DNA from: Neckera pumila
Taxonomy: Eukaryota > Streptophyta > Bryopsida > Hypnales > Neckeraceae
Length of the DNA stretch: 64,000 nt
Direction: 5' to 3'
Assembly: GCA_963969595.1 (NCBI GenBank)
Contig: OZ018415.1
Span: forward strand, 21,395,782-21,459,781
Part shown: piece by piece, positions 36,540 through 48,269 of the stretch
Layout of the letters: each line of letters opens with the position of its first letter
How positions within the stretch are numbered: the stretch's first letter is position 1
Made by a program: the position numbers and the translations under genes
Notes under the pieces: generated by a model
What the model saw: the letters and a program-made list of their open reading frames with translations, nothing else
Told to the model about the DNA's origin: nothing
The model's database searches: none

Positions 36540-36805
36540 AACATTTTCATAAGTTGTGCGAACTTCTTTTCGATCGTGACCGTACAAATTCAAGCTAGAT
36601 ATGTTAGGACCACATATGAAAAGAAAATACAACAATATAATTTATGAATCGGAAAATAATAATGTTCAATCGTGAAAGTATTCCAACTATGGAAATCTTT
36701 CAATTCTCATTTTGCATATCACATCTATAAAATTGGTCACCCTAGAAATATGAGGTTGATTAAAGATGCTGAAAGTACACTTCAAAAATAGCTGAACCCC
36801 TAAAT
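36540..36805. mobile_element. Partial TTAA-element relatives
   Basis: 36540-36770 resembles the interior of the 14668-15292 element in inverted orientation (TATGAAAAGAAAATACAACAA; AAATATGAGGTT). At about 36783 the terminal sequence AACCCCTAAATTCCCAAGG appears in direct orientation, so two truncated members may be juxtaposed. Confidence 0.5.
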
Positions 36806-37134
36806 TCCCAAGGCCATTTTTATGTGAAAAAACCACCAAAACTGCCATTTAGGTTGTGTTCATCCAAGAACACAAGAAAAAAACAATTTAGAATCTAACC
36901 ATAGGATTTCATACTTCACTTGTCAAAGATGATGTGGTAAAAATTTCATGAAGTTTGATCGTATAGATTGGAAGATATTATTTAGCAGTGAAAGTTGAAA
37001 ATAAATTTTTTTTTTGAACACTGACCAGCAATTTCATATGACTTTGACCACCATTTGCAGATTTTTTTGACACTACAGACTTTGAATTTCAAATTTTTTA
37101 TATTGAAGTTATAAGTTGAAAGTCTACAAAAAAT

Positions 37135-37440
37135 AAAAAATATATATATATTTTTTTTAATCTTATATTTTTTTCTTTATTTTTTATTTTATTTTATTTT
37201 ATTTTATTTTTTATTTTATTTTTTATTTTATATTTTTTTGTATTCCGTTCATAGACAATATTCTATTCTAATTTTTTTTTTTTTTTTATATATATATATA
37301 TTCCATTCATGGACAATATTCTGTTCTAATTTATTTTTTATTTTTTTTATATATATATATTCCATTCATGGACAATTTTTTTTTTCATGGAATTGTTTTT
37401 TTATCTTCATGAATTTTTTTTTTTTTTTTTTAAATCCCCT
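37135..37440. repeat. Low-complexity AT with about 70-bp tandem units
   Basis: TATTTT runs are followed by three copies of a unit containing ATTCCATTCATGGACAAT, separated by long T-runs and (TA)n tracts at about 37285-37302 and 37346-37360. Confidence 0.8.
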
Positions 37441-37835
37441 CCATAAACAATTTTTTTGGTATTTTTAAAATTAAAAAGAAAGGTGGATTGCGAGGTTGTA
37501 GTCCATGTGTTTAAAGAAGACCAAAACAAATTTTTTTTTTTTTTTTTAACAAGGAAGTGCCTGACAATGGCCGCCGCAATTCCTGTGCGCATTAAATGAC
37601 CCGACCTAAACCGCCTTCACGAAGTGGAATGCAACTGTGGGCGAAGTTTGCTTTCTTTGTAGAGTCCATTGCCTCTGTCGCTATGATCTTGTGCCTTGCT
37701 CGTAGTGCATCCCGTTTGACGAAGTGAAAGGTTGTTGTAGACCACCGCATTGCCGCGCCGAAGATTAATTCTTCCACTTCCACTTCCGGTACCATAACTT
37801 TACTCTACACTAACCCTAAACCGCTGCTTTTTTCC

Positions 37836-38031
37836 ATGGTTCTTTGCGTTTCTGGTTTTGATTTCAATGTTGGACGGATTCTTATCGCTTGTGATGTTGG
37901 TGTTTTTGATCGGCCTACTGTTTTGCGTACGGGAAGGAAAGGCTGCCTTCGGTGGAGACGTCTTTTAGTTTTGGTGGAGACGTCCTCAGTTCCGGAGATT
38001 GAAGACTTGGTGTGCACATCGACTGCATCAT
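37836..38031 (+). CDS. Candidate GC-rich leader or first exon
   Basis: An ATG (TTCCATGGTTC) opens 65 codons (MVLCVSGFDFNVGRILIACD...) up to a strong donor, ATCAT then GTAAGTATGG at 38032. The sequence includes a short direct repeat, TGGTGGAGACGTC/GTGGAGACGTC. The exon precedes the 147-bp satellite and the 39958 coding start, as the 25.3-25.6 kb leader precedes the palindrome field of the other gene. It may be untranslated. Confidence 0.35.
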
Positions 38032-38666
38032 GTAAGTATGGGCAGAATTGCTTAGCAGTTCATTTCATTGTGAGTTTCATTCCTATTGTGGTTTGTACAT
38101 ATTGTGGTTTATCTGCATTGCTTTTTGATTGGAGTCACTCCCAAAATTTTGAACTTCCAACATTCCTCCGTCAGTCGGGGCCATCACTCACTTGGATTCA
38201 GTGCACTTGATTGCACAATGTAGCTGTCTCTTTCAAAATTGGTGCAGTCCAGAATATGATGGAGTTCATCGACTTGAAATTCAATGGTTTGTAAGATCTT
38301 TTTGACTGAATTCAGTATTCACATAAGCATCCTTGTTGAAATATTCAGGATGCATAAATCATCTTGTCCAGGGGCTGAACAATTGAATTCATAGTTTGCT
38401 TATTGTCACTGAATTGCTGAATTTGTTAATTTTTGAATTTTCATGACGTCCTTGATTGCTCTACTTCAACATACTAAAGTCCGAATCTCTTGACAGAAAC
38501 TAGCTGCATTATTACTGGTATTCTTGGATCCATTGAATAGAACAATTTAATTCTTGTGTATGCAAAGCACTTTCATAGTCTGAAACGAGCTTCATAATGG
38601 GTCTTACGTTCATAGAAATCAGTATGAAAAATCAAATGTGGTCGGCACAAAGTCTTCTTCAGACAA

Positions 38667-39690
38667 TTTAGAGCGGGCGTTCTGATTTGTGATCAATACG
38701 TCACGGACGACTGGTTTAGACACGTCTCCTTGAACTTGTTTCGGCACGTTCATGTCGTCGACGCGGTCTTCCTTGTGACGGTTTAGGGTGCCCTCCCTAA
38801 ACTGTATTCGTTAAGGCACGCTCTTGTCACGAACCTAGTCCTTCCAGCAGGTTTAGGCCGCCCGCTTTAAACTACACCCAGTCCAGCACGTTCTTATCAT
38901 GGACCGGCTCGTCCGTGTCACAGTGTCTAGGACGTCCCGCCCTAAACTCTTCTCGTTATGTCACCTTTTCGTCATGAACGGGGTCCTTCAGCGCATGGTT
39001 TAGGGTGCCCACCATAATGTTCACTCAGTCCGGCACGTTCTTATCATGGACCGGCTCGTCCGTGTCGCAATGTCTAGGACGTCCCGCCCTAAACTCGTCT
39101 CGTTACGTCACCTTTTCGTCATGAGTGGGGTCCTTCAGCGCATGGTTTAGGGTGCCCACTCTAATGTTCACTCAATCCGGCACGTTCTTATCATGGACCG
39201 GCTCGTCCGTGTCGCAATGTCTAGGACGTCCCGCCCTAAACTCTTCTCGTTACGTCACCTTTTCGTCATGAACGGGGTCCTTCAGCGCATGGTTTAGGGT
39301 GCCCACCATAATGTTCACTCAGTCCGGCACGTTCTTATCATGGACCGGCTCGTCCGTGTCGCAGTGTCTAGGACGTCCCGCCCTAAACTCTTCTCATTAC
39401 ATCACCTTGTCGTCATGAGCGGGGTCCTTCAGCGCATGGTTTAGGGTGCCCACCCTAATGTTCACTCAGTCCGGCACGTTCTTGTCATGGACCGGCTCGT
39501 CCGTGTCGTAGTGTCTAGGACGTCCCGCCCTAAACTCGTCTCGTTACGTCACCTTTTCGTCATGAACGGGGTCCTTCAGCGCATGGTTTAGGGTGCCCAC
39601 CCTAATGTTCACTCAGTTCGGCACATTCTTGTCATGGACCGGCTTATCCGTGTCGTAGTGTCTAGGACGTCCCGCCTAGACTATGCTCTT
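38667..39690. repeat. 147-bp dimeric satellite punctuated by palindromes
   Basis: Anchor GGACCGGCTCGTCCG starts at 38901, 39048, 39195, 39342 and 39489, with a variant at 39636: five consecutive intervals of exactly 147 bp. Each unit holds two half-units of 73 and 74 bp that are themselves related, each beginning with a palindrome-like motif (TCTAGGACGTCCCGCCCTAA and TTTAGGGTGCCCACCCTAA). Upstream, less regular monomers start at 38667, 38715, 38782 and 38852. The palindrome arms read TTTAGGG/CCCTAAA, the telomere repeat. No coding sequence in any frame. Confidence 0.95.
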
Positions 39691-39794
39691 ACCACACATT
39701 GTAGTCGCATTTCCTTGCATTGTTGATGCTTGGCCAGTCAATTTAATTGTTTTCATTACGGTTTTTACATTGCTTGCCTTGTCGTCTAATGCAG

Positions 39795-39875
39795 AAAGCT
39801 CGGTATAATGGGAAGCTGGGAAGTAGCTGCAAGGAGCTAGCCCTCACATCTCTTGCACATTCAGTTTGCCAGTAA
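39795..39875 (+). other. Exon-like segment after the satellite
   Basis: TCTAATGCAG is followed by 26 open codons (KARYNGKLGSSCKELALTSL...) ending in TAA. It may be a leader exon joined to the 37836-38031 exon, ahead of the ATG at 39958. Confidence 0.3.
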
Positions 39876-39957
39876 CATCGGCTGTCAAGGCTTTAAGTTC
39901 TTTTTGGACAGAGAAACCACTTGGCAGTTTGGCGTCCTTCATTCCCCCTAAATCCGC

Positions 39958-42900
39958 ATGGCTTCTTCTAGTGAGTCCGATGGCGATCAGGTAGTCTAAT
40001 CATTTCACACTCCGTTCATTCTTGTTCACGCATAGTATTTACAAAATATATTGCATTTACGATGACCCCTTGTTTAAGTCGGTACAAGGAGGGGCATATT
40101 CTAAATAGCCTACTGTTCTAACAATTGTGTTTGTGCTAGTTTTTAACCAATAAACGTCGCGGCAGCCATTTTCTGGTCGATGAATGACAGAATCGTTTGT
40201 TTGGTGTAGGACAGAACAACAATTATTCGTTCTCAGAAATTTGTGTGGAAAGGGGAGATCGTGTACAGTAGCTTCACTTCCAATAGACACCTTTGGATTT
40301 TTTAATGTACATGTCACACGGTAATGATAAAGGATAATTTCTAGGGTCAGATTTGCGTCCATTAAGTGTTAAGGGCCTATCATACTACTAAATTCATGAC
40401 TCCTGAAATATCACGAATGCTATCATTAATAATAGGGCCTCATACTTGTTACCATTATTAATATTATATGCTACCATTAGTAATAGACTCATTTTATCAC
40501 ATTAGTAAAATTTTGATATATTTGAATAGAATGCATGATAATGATTTCAGTCTTTGAAATAATGAATTTTAATATTTTGTAGAATTATTTTCAGTCATGC
40601 ATACATAGAAATGCTATTTTCACAGTTATTTTGCAAAAATATAGTAGTTTGCAATCTCCTCTGTAATATCGATTTTACAGCTTTTAGGATTTCAAAATTT
40701 TATTGCTACTACCAAATGATTTGAGAACTTTATTGAGTTGAAGTGATTTTGGATTTCACAACAATTAAGTTAATTCATGAAGTTCATCTTTTCAATTCAT
40801 CAACTTTTTGGGTTGCAATTGTTCGTACGGCAATTGTTTGTATTACGATTGACTCTATTGCATTCAAAATTTAAGGTGTGTCTTTAACAACATTCACCAT
40901 TGCATATATTTCACTCATCATTCAATAAATTTCTATTGTACATTTCATTATATGCTTACTTATAAACAAAATGACACAAAGATTTTAGTAATTTGTATTT
41001 GATGATGTATTGAAATATTTGTTCTGCATTTTATCTAACACATACAAATTAACAATGCTAATGATGAATGCGTAGCTTAACAAGCGCCAACCGCTAGTCA
41101 GACTACTAAAATCATACTACTAAAACCGCAATGACTTCTATAATATCTCAATTGAATTTTGAATAGCATTATAGAAATTCAATTGCGTTTTTAGTGAGCC
41201 ATTGGATACTTTCTACTATATATAATTTATTCTTTTCGCGAAATATTTTGAAATCGAATGGATTCTTTTTTAAGAAATTCGAAGAAACTCTTCAGACAAC
41301 AAAACTTCAGATAAATTTCACGTCTTCTTAAGAAGTCCTATTAATAAATAAGGAAGCACCACCTGCTAGCGTTGCTCTACATATTCAAATTTGAAGATTC
41401 TACTTACATTGTTCACTTGATTATTTTATTCTTATTGCAATGTTATCATCTTTGCAGTGGTTAGTTTGCACAATTCAATTATGATCTTAAAATTTTGTAT
41501 AGTTACTTTATATTGCACCATGTAAATTTTTTCAAAGAATATAGTATGACGATGTCAAATTTTCATTTAAAGAGTATACGTACTTTGTTTATCTACATTC
41601 TAGCATAGGAGAAATGGAAGAAAGTAATATGTTAAATGCATAGCAAAGCAAGCACCAATCGCTAGTCTTATTTATATAACTCCAATGTCGAATTGCATAG
41701 ATTGTTGGTTTCAGAATCTTCCTCTCCCCTAGACATATGTCGTAAGAGGAAGTTAAAATCAATGAAGGAAGCATGGGCAGGAACCATTCCTATGGGTATT
41801 TTAGGATTGACCAAGCGACAATTGGTAACCCGTACAGACAAAGTGTCCATTGATTGTAATTCTGAAAATTCGGATAAGATCCAATGAAGTAATTTCTGGT
41901 CAGATGTTTGTCCAGTTGACAAAAGATGTGAACATTTACAAGCTTCGTGTAAATAGAATCCTTATTTCTTCCCCAACTTCTTTGCCGTCCTTTGGCGCCA
42001 AGGCATCTTTTGAAAAATGTCGCGTCAACTCTTTGAATTTAACTTTCACATATATAGTACAATGTGGCTTGTCAGAAGTATCCAAATGACACCTGAGAAT
42101 AGTGAAACCTCGTTGGTTTCTTACAGCCCAAAGACATGCTCAAAACTTTGTCCCATTCAATCGGACTCCATGAAGAGCAAGTTTTACTTAGTTTGGGTGC
42201 AATCACTCATTCTTGCCACTCGTGTTGGCAACCAGAGTAGCTGGAACAAGGAGGGTCCCCTTGCCTTCTTGCTTAGTTTTTTCTGTTCTCTTTTCTTTTC
42301 TTTTGCTCATCTTCTCTTCTTTGTGCAACCTTCTACCTTGGTAGTTGTGTACTTGCTGGTTTCGTAATGCTATGGGTCTCCCATTTGTTAAAAATAAAAT
42401 AAAAAACTAAAACCTTATTGGTTATGCTAGAGGGGCTTCGATAATAATCCTTTTCTATTGATGTGGAGCCCTATTAACTAGCCATATGTAGTCAAATTTG
42501 AATGTTTTCCCAATATTCCATATGCTTGTGTCATTTCAGAAATCCATAAGGATATCTACTCACTACGGAAGTCATAATAGAATTAGAATGCATTGCCATT
42601 GTATTGGACCTCCTTGCATTGAAGGTTGTTTCCGAGTAAGCTAGACACCAAACTTGCTTCTCTAAATTATCATTGACATGTACTTAGGAATTGTCACAAT
42701 ACTCATGTCTGTGTAGAACAAAATATTTACTCCAAGAGACTTGAACCTTCTAAGCCTACTAACCGTAGTTTCCAAGAACAAATGGAAAATCTTTTCACAT
42801 CAAACATTGTAATCTTTCAATCCACATGCTGTAATGGTCTGCAAGTTCCTCATATTATAATTTCGAACAACTCATAAGAATAGGCAATTTCTATTTTTTC

Positions 42901-45900
42901 CTCTTCCCAACTAAGCAAGCTAACAAGCTTTAGATTTAAGGGTTAATAAGATTGATCACCCTAAAACCACTATTGAAAATTTCACATCATCTCAATAAAA
43001 ATGAATTCAAATCCATGTACACATCAGCTAGAGATTCGAGTCAAGCAATCTGTAAATTTTTTCCTGTAAAGTTTTGATATACTATTTTCTCTTCCTTGCA
43101 ATTGGGTTAGATTTTTTAAAAACTCCTTGGCCAAAATATGAAGATGGCATGTATTAAAATTTTCTGAAATTATAACTAGAGTTATTCGAGATACTTGAGT
43201 ATATTTTAAGAAGCCATCAATTCAATGGGATTATTCAAGTTTCGCCCTTTAAGGTCATATTTTATAAACCACCAACTTCTTAGTTTTGAATTGTGTAATG
43301 AAGATTGAATGATTTTTACAGTTTTAGCACACTCATGGTCAAGCATTATGATCTTTAACTCCCTAAGTAATACTGTTTTTTTTTTCTATGAAATCTCTAA
43401 ACATATTCAGTTTTAATTTCTACGATTACAGTTTCCAAAAAATTAATACAACTTATCAAAATGTTGGCATTTTGTTCAGTTGAAAGAAAATTCCAGGAAG
43501 CTGCACACAAGCTTAGGGCATTTAGGGGTTAATAATGGATGCACTAAATAAACATTGTAAGCTCAATCCTTTTTCCCCCTCAGGGGAGAATGTGTTCATT
43601 GGAAGAGATTCAAAGTCAACCGGTCATCTTCCTCACCTGAATATGGGGTCTTTTGCCTAAGCTTCTGTCCTATATCCTTTATTCATTCCTAGCTATGATC
43701 GCTTCTGACCTTCATCCTACAAGGTGCTCTGGCTTGGCTATTGTGCATGTTTGGGTTGGTGTTCTGAGTTTGCTCTTGGTTTATAGCTTCTTATCCAAAA
43801 AAGCAAAACAAATGTGAAAAATGTGTATACTTCGCCGGGATCATGGTCCCTTGGTTCTTTGTATTATTTTTCTTTGCAATGAAAATTGTCCATGAGTTTG
43901 AAGAAATTCAAAATATATAAAAAGACAAAGAAAAGGAAATCAGATATAGAACACGTTAGGTCAGCAATACATTTACAAGGGCTATTTAACTGTGTGGTCA
44001 ACTATTTTGAAAGTTCAAGAGGGATGATAGCTACAAAAACTTTATTGTCATATGAATCTTACTTACGCTAGATGTTTTGTCTGGGATGTGTCACCTTGCT
44101 AATACGTAACCATGATTTGGTTGACTTTGAATTTCTTAAAACGTAGTTTAGCTTTAATATTCGTAATATTTCCTAAATTTTTAATATTTTATATAACGGA
44201 CTTCAAAAAATTAATCATCCAACTGACGAACAAGAATTTCTAAACTAGGAGGTACATATCCGAAAATCATTTTGTATAGGATCATACAAACGTGATTCTA
44301 ATGTACAAAAATGTTGGCCTCCCTATTCATGCATTGTTACAGTTTTTGCCCCTTCTTTCTAATGTCTTACATGTACACTACATTTTAGTACTAATTTTTC
44401 AACCACCGTTCACCATAGGTATTCTGTGTAAGCCCAAAATATTATATAAATTTTCTTTCCTGAAATTAAATGAATCCTATTTCTTAACTCTCGTAGTCTT
44501 CCAAAAATGGATAGTGATCTCTGCGGGATGGCAACGTACCAATTTGAAGTCCATGTCAAATAATTGTCAGTACTCTTGGAATGTTGAATGTACAGGGATT
44601 CCTAGAATTTGAAGAGGACGATGTTGACATGGAGGAATTCCTTGGGTCAGACGTCGACACTAATCCCATTCCCGACTGTGAGGGCATTGACCGCGACGAA
44701 TGGTCTGGCAAGGCTCTACTTGCAAAACGAGCTGATGGTTCCGATTTTGCCGAAGTGATTATAATCACTACGAATCCAAACGCTTGTGTGGACGGGCAAA
44801 ATCGATTGGGGGAAGATGATGTCGGCATCGTTGTGTTGGATGTGCACGACGGGGATCCAAGCGTCGCGGACACATGTTTGCGTTGGCCCATGCGGCAATT
44901 GTTTTACCACGGCAATACTGGATATGTCAGTATCTACGATCATGCTCGCAAACGAGATGCCATCCATAAGGAGTTCGAGGGAAGTCGGAAAAGAGTGACC
45001 AAACGACGATATCGCTATGAGAGGAGAGCTCGTATCCCCGCCTTGGTAGATAAAGCGACAAAGTTGTTATCAGGAGACAACGTTGCACGTGCCTGTCTAC
45101 AACGTTGCTGCGACAGAGAATGTACCTTCAAATTCAATCCTACCACGGTTCGCACATTGCGCACTGAAATGCACCTACAAACTTTTCAAATCAAGTCCAC
45201 CAAAAATTTGGATGTCCACAGGGCAATGCACGAGAAAGTGGGAAGGGGAAAAGACCTCATTACCGTGGAGGGCATAAACATCTGTACAAAGGCATGGAGG
45301 ATTCTTCACAACGTCCCTCTCCGCACATTTGAGAGATATAAAGCAAAGGCAAAAGCTGACATCAAAGATGCTCCCCATGGGAATTGTAATAGAACGAAGA
45401 CAAGGGTAGCAACCGCTCAAGCCATCGAGACTTTGCGGTCACTATTGGAAGCTAAGGCTGACCACATGCCCCATTTGTCACACTTTGCCCAATGGCGAGA
45501 AAGTGAACCTAAGAGTTTTCCCAGCCGAGACGGAATGGAATCAATTACTGGCAACTGTGAACGAGGTAAGAATCGTTCATCAATTGCAATATGACAAACA
45601 TATTATAGAATCATAGGTGGGACGTCGTATGAACATAACAGAAGTCAAGTCAATAGCAACCTAGAATATCCCTTGTAAACGTTCCAAAAGTAATGCCGCT
45701 GCGCTTTGCCTTTTTTGCAGGCCAACGAGCAACTTGGACTATCATCACTATCACAACCTTGCTTCAGTAAAGTTCGGAAAAAACACTTCTCAGAATACGT
45801 CATCAAAGGAAGAGGAGACTCCTTTGCAAGATGTAGCATTTGTGACAACTTAAAGCAGTTACGTGCATCATTTGCACTAGGATCAGAAGACTATCAACGA

Positions 45901-47607
45901 ATTCAGAGGCGTTTTGAGAAGCACTTGTTTCTTCAAGAAGCCTGTCGCCATGCGTACTACCGTAGTAGATGGTTATCCAAATTGCGACCATCCCAACTGT
46001 TATCCATCATGCATGACAAAATGGACCATTCAAAAACAGCATGTCCTGCACTAGCACCGAAAACGAAGGCACTAGATGGATTCATGAAACTCCCCGTCAA
46101 AGTGACGAGAATGTTTGCACATGGACACGGGGACAACAAATATGCACACTACAGTTTGGATGTGTTCCTGAACGACAGCAACTTCAATATAGGATCAATC
46201 GCCAAACTTTTGCGAGATTTGGAAGCCCCCCCTGTGAAGTCCTCCCGCTCATTATTTACAAGGGCCAGGAGCACAGAGTTGTATCGCGCGTTACTCAAGA
46301 GTAGTGAGATATGTATCAATTCCTTGCGAAACGTTCCTTCCCAACCAATCGAACCTCTCCCATTGCCACCAGTGTTACACATTCAAATGGACAACTCGTG
46401 GAGGGAAAACAAAAACAAGTATGTGTTTTGTTTCTGGTCCCTCTTAGTTGCAAGGCAGATTGTGAAAGAAGTGGTGGTATTGTTCATGATAGTGGGGCAC
46501 ACACACGACGACATTGACGCATTGTTCGGGCAGTGGAGCATGGCACTCTGCGAAAAACACCACCCAACCTTGCCATTGCTGATGCAATTGTACATGAAAA
46601 TCGAAGAAGTTCCGTTCATTCCTCACCTCATAGAAGAAGTGCCTGATTTTAAGGCATTCGTGAAACCTTATATTGGGATGAACAAGAAACAACTCGTGGG
46701 TCACTCGAAAGGAAGGCAATACAAATTCTTCATGGACGACAATGGCTGGCCAATCATGCAATACAAATTAGCATGTACCGACACTATGTGGTTGCCCAAA
46801 AACGGAGTGAAGTTATGGAAGGAAGATGCCAATCACAAACCTCTACTTCCCAAAGGTGATCCCCATCGCGTGAAACCCAATAAAATGACTAACCAAGCAG
46901 AGATTGAGTGTGGCTTGGACGGATACATCAAACACTAGACCGACATATCAAAAGAAGACGGGACGGCCGAGTACAAGGCGCACATGTCATGATTGGTGAC
47001 ATATTGGACCGACGTGAGAAATGCCATCCGTGAAAGCATGGAAGAGGACGCCCCACTATCCACGGAGTTGAATGACAGATTTTGGCCTCAAACTCAACAA
47101 GCAGGGGATTTCACGACAGACCTCATGCAAGACGGACGCTCCCGAGAAGAACTCGACCTAGAAGACCCGTACATAGGCATTCTCGAAGGTAGGTCACCAT
47201 GAGCGTACAACGTGGCCACCGATATTTGGGAAGATTTCTATGTATTTGTGAGAGCAGCGAAGAATTGTCCTGAACCCGTGTGGCTTGGTAAAGCAATGTC
47301 GAATCCTGATTTTGACCCCGAAGCTGAACACTTTCGTAAAGTTCTAGTGCAATGGCTCATACCATGCGGAACAACAAAACACGTGGGACAACTGTACAAA
47401 GGGTGGGATACAAGGACCAATTTCAAATGGAAGATTGACAACAGGGCAGAACATCCTGACTACATTTCAACGGATGCCATTATGGCATCTTGGAAACCGA
47501 AGAAGAACAACGGGGCCAGTTTTGTGGCACCTCGACAACAAGTGCAATTTGCGGTGGATAATTTACGTCACATTGCAAAGGAAGAAGAACAAGGCCGAGA
47601 AGTATGA
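39958..47607 (+). pseudogene. DUF7869-like transposon gene, broken
   Basis: Proposed exons: 39958-39990 (MASSSESDGDQ, donor GTAGTC), 44596-45565 (after GTACAG), 45721-47607 (after TTTGCAG). The first join is phase 0 across a 4.6-kb intron. Exon 2 has an acidic start, then CLQRCCDRECTFKF and ICTKAWRILHNV; exon 3 has FARCSICDNLK, then HIQMDNSWRENKNKYVF and MIVGHTHDDIDALFGQW, which resemble DUF7869-type proteins that occur in transposon-like families. Breaks: an extra base near 45514 (the tail of exon 2 reads VFPAETEWNQLLATVNE in the frame that joins exon 3), TAG 46936, TGA 46990, TGA 47200. The frame is otherwise open to 47607 (WEDFYVFVRAAKNCPEPVWL). All three stops are single C-to-T changes from CAG or CGA, as expected of methylated, silenced DNA. 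The N-terminal exon is the least certain part. Not functional as read. Confidence 0.65.
39991..44595. other. AT-rich probable intron
   Basis: No supported gene on either strand. 43190-43530 is a direct relative of the right half of the TTAA element, ending GGGCATTTAGGGGTTAATAATGG-like sequence. 41636-41700 and 41080-41110 share an AGCAAGCACCAATCGCTAGTC-like motif. Confidence 0.45.
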
Positions 47608-48269
47608 ATTCTCTGCAAAAATCATCACCACTGTCGGCCTTGCCATTGGGTACATGCTATAGAAGTCAAATCTATACTTATAGTAGTACAGATTGTAATC
47701 ACTTGCTTCATAGCATGAATATCGCTTGTGATTGTTGAGCTTCTTTGTAGACAGTAGCAAGCATGTCCTCCACACTAAGCAATATTTGTACTAAGCACTT
47801 CATTCTCCACAAAATACAAACCTAGCTTTTTTCCTTTCATTTTTTGTCCATTCGAAAGGGCCATATTTGAACTTCATATTTGTCGCTCTCGAGCTCAAGA
47901 ATAGTACACAATGACATCCATCCACCTACACTTCTTCCTATAATAACAACGACACCAAATGCATCCCTTCCCATGCGGGGAGCAAAAGAAGAACCTGACT
48001 CAATAACTTCCACATTCCATGAACATTCTACATTCTACAAAATCCAAATAACTTGGGCTAACTGCATCTATGGCCACCATCAAGGCATCACTTGCAAATC
48101 ATATAGGAAAATTCATGCACTCATCTACGTGCAACAATTGATGGCATACAACAATTGCATTTGACCAACAACTTGATTGGCACACATCGAAAACATCGCA
48201 AAGGTCCTCGCCGTCAAAATGGCACATTGTCAAAATGACAAGCGATCAAAATAGCACACCGTCAAAATG
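47608..48269. other. Spacer with AAAATGGCACA repeats
   Basis: Near 48218-48265, GTCAAAATGGCACA-type units repeat four times (CCGTCAAAATGGCACA, TGTCAAAATGACA, GATCAAAATAGCACA). No gene seen. Confidence 0.45.

Noticed and set aside
38667..39690. CRISPR-like regular array
   Set aside because: The whole 147-bp unit is conserved, so there are no unique spacers; context is eukaryotic with no cas genes.
42017..42367. Plus-strand ORF with hydrophobic C-terminus
   Set aside because: Hydrophobic stretch comes from a TTTTCTTTTC pyrimidine run; no copies, motif or splice context.
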